From an uncultured Comamonas sp. (GTDB lineage: Bacteria > Pseudomonadota > Gammaproteobacteria > Burkholderiales > Burkholderiaceae_C), in assembly GCA_902175065.1 (NCBI GenBank), contig CABIIJ010000018.1, positions 1 to 64,000 on the forward strand: a DNA stretch of 64,000 bases. Direction: 5' to 3'. Below are positions 62,916 through 64,000 of this stretch, piece after piece. Position 1 is the first letter of the stretch, and every line of letters starts with the position of its first letter. The translations under genes and the position numbers were made by a program. The notes beneath the pieces are model-generated. The model saw nothing but the letters and a program-made list of their open reading frames with translations. It searched no databases and had not been told where the DNA came from.

Positions 62916-64000
62916 TCAGCCCGCTAACCGCTGCGTTCTCGCCAGCATCGGCAACAACACGCAGACCAGCAGGGCTGCACCGAGGTTGTAGAGCATGCCG
63001 GTCACGAAGGCCGAGGCGTACTCCCCGGCCTGTGCGGCCATACCTTCATCGGCAGTCAGCGCCGCTGCGAACAGGATGCCGACCACGGCCACACCCAGCG
63101 CCGCACCGACCTGCTGCACGGTCGAGATCACGCCCGACGCCATGCCGGCCTGCGCTTCATCGACAAAGCCCAGCACCAGATTCAGCAGCGGCGTCATGAT
63201 GAACCCTTGGCCAGCGCCAACCACGACCAGCACGGGGATCAGCCGCGCGGGCACCAGCTCCGCGCCAGCCATCCACACCTGTGCGATCAGCAGCCCGATG
63301 GACACCGCATAGGCCATCGCACCCGCCACGATGGCCTGCGCCCCCCAGCGCGCGACCAAACGTGGCGCGGCCAAGGATGCCAGCACGAAGCCCACGCTGC
63401 ACGGCGCGAAGATGCTGCCCGCCATGAAAGGGTCAAGTCCCAGTCCGGTCTGCACCAGCAAGGCGAAGCATAGGAAGAAGGAACTGGACGTGGAATAGAC
63501 CAGCAGCACCAGCACCGCGCCCAGCGCGAAGCGGCGCTGGGCCAGCAGGCGCATATCCACCAGTGGCAAGCCGCCCGCCATACGCCGTTGCTCTTGCTGC
63601 CGATGGAACAGGGCCAGCAGCAGCACCGCCACACCTAGCGACAACAGGCTCCATGCCGGCCAGCCCTGCCCAGGCCCCTCGATCAGCGGCACCAGCAGCA
63701 ACGTCAGCCCGGCGCTGACCAACGCCACGCCCATCCAGTCCAACGCCGGGCGCTGCGGTGCGCGGGACTCGGGGATGGTGCGTGCCGCCGCGATGGCGAA
63801 CAGCCCGATGGGCACGTTGATGAGAAAGATGCTGCGCCAGCCCAGGCCGAATAGATCGGCATGCACCAGCCAGCCGCCCAGCACCTGCCCGGCGATGGCC
63901 GCCAGGCCAAGCGTCATTCCCAGCAGGCCAAAGGCGCGGCGGCTGTCGTCACCGTCGAAGTTGACACGGATGGATGCATAAACCTGTGGGAACAGCAAAG
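62916..64000 (-). CDS. MFS transporter, DHA2-like, 5' end outside the window
   Basis: At least 361 residues are visible; the gene runs off the right edge, so the N-terminal third is missing. The part seen starts in the cytoplasmic end of an early helix (LFPQVYASIRVNFDGDDSRR AFG), then has GLLGMTLGLAAIAGQVLGGW and WRSIFLINVPIGLFAIAAA, a motif C/D2-type pattern typical of 14-helix DHA2 drug exporters, and about ten further helices. Likely a proton-driven exporter carried as cargo of the element with the neighbouring LysR gene. Substrate unknown. Confidence 0.88.
   Translation of the reverse strand, partial: LLFPQVYASIRVNFDGDDSRRAFGLLGMTLGLAAIAGQVLGGWLVHADLFGLGWRSIFLINVPIGLFAIAAARTIPESRAPQRPALDWMGVALVSAGLTLLLVPLIEGPGQGWPAWSLLSLGVAVLLLALFHRQQEQRRMAGGLPLVDMRLLAQRRFALGAVLVLLVYSTSSSFFLCFALLVQTGLGLDPFMAGSIFAPCSVGFVLASLAAPRLVARWGAQAIVAGAMAYAVSIGLLIAQVWMAGAELVPARLIPVLVVVGAGQGFIMTPLLNLVLGFVDEAQAGMASGVISTVQQVGAALGVAVVGILFAAALTADEGMAAQAGEYASAFVTGMLYNLGAALLVCVLLPMLARTQRLAG

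Overview
The window looks like chromosome of a GC-rich betaproteobacterium of the order Burkholderiales, most likely a Comamonadaceae. Signs of this are flhDC as an isolated flagellar master operon, YegQ/TrhP, AcnA, IscR and UvrB of beta-proteobacterial type, and a dispersed 78-bp palindromic repeat with TAGCT ends of a kind I associate with Comamonadaceae. The genus cannot be fixed from the sequence alone.

Layout. 1-9.3 kb: the 5' end of an SDR dehydrogenase, trhP (tRNA U34 hydroxylation), a zinc-ribbon membrane protein, acnA, an EamA exporter, sseA and flhDC. 9.4-18 kb: a minus-strand catabolic run gabT-gabP-gcdH-CoA transferase-gabD with a divergent MocR regulator. It reads best as a route for 5-aminovalerate or GABA and glutarate through glutaryl-CoA. 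18-23.8 kb: a PdxR-like MocR regulator divergent from an overlapping operon benE-yggS-pdxY-aminotransferase, which looks like a vitamin B6 uptake, salvage and homeostasis unit. 23.8-36 kb: a periplasmic ATP-dependent DNA ligase (Lig E type), a secreted glycine-zipper protein, tyrB, a TetR-controlled tripartite ABC efflux operon (outer-membrane factor, HlyD adaptor, RbbA-type double ATPase-permease fusion, second permease) and uvrB. 36-40 kb: iscR-iscS-iscU-like-iscA, in which the IscU homologue has lost all three cluster-ligand cysteines, then a DnaQ-type exonuclease and two tandem tRNA-Val(CAC) genes. 40-48.8 kb: moxR-DUF58, an HDAC-family amidohydrolase, an ECHDC3-like crotonase lacking both catalytic glutamates, etfBA and an acyl-CoA dehydrogenase that share a 12-bp operator, and a nitronate monooxygenase.

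From about 48.8 kb to the right edge lies the conjugative transfer end of an integrative element of the Tn4371 type: MFS transporter (cut by the edge), LysR regulator, EexN-like lipoprotein, traG, a CopG-like protein, trbB-C-D-E-J-K-L-F-G-I and a DUF2274 protein, all on the minus strand and mostly overlapping by ATGA. A candidate end of the element is an ATAAAAAA site at 48809-48816. The integrase, relaxase and other end are outside the window.

Two families of small palindromic elements run through the chromosomal part. One is a strikingly length-conserved 78-bp palindrome (six copies, two inside reading frames where 78 bp equals 26 codons). The other is a roughly 161-bp MITE-like element (two copies, both beginning in a CTAG that contains a stop codon, with terminal inverted repeats that covary between copies).
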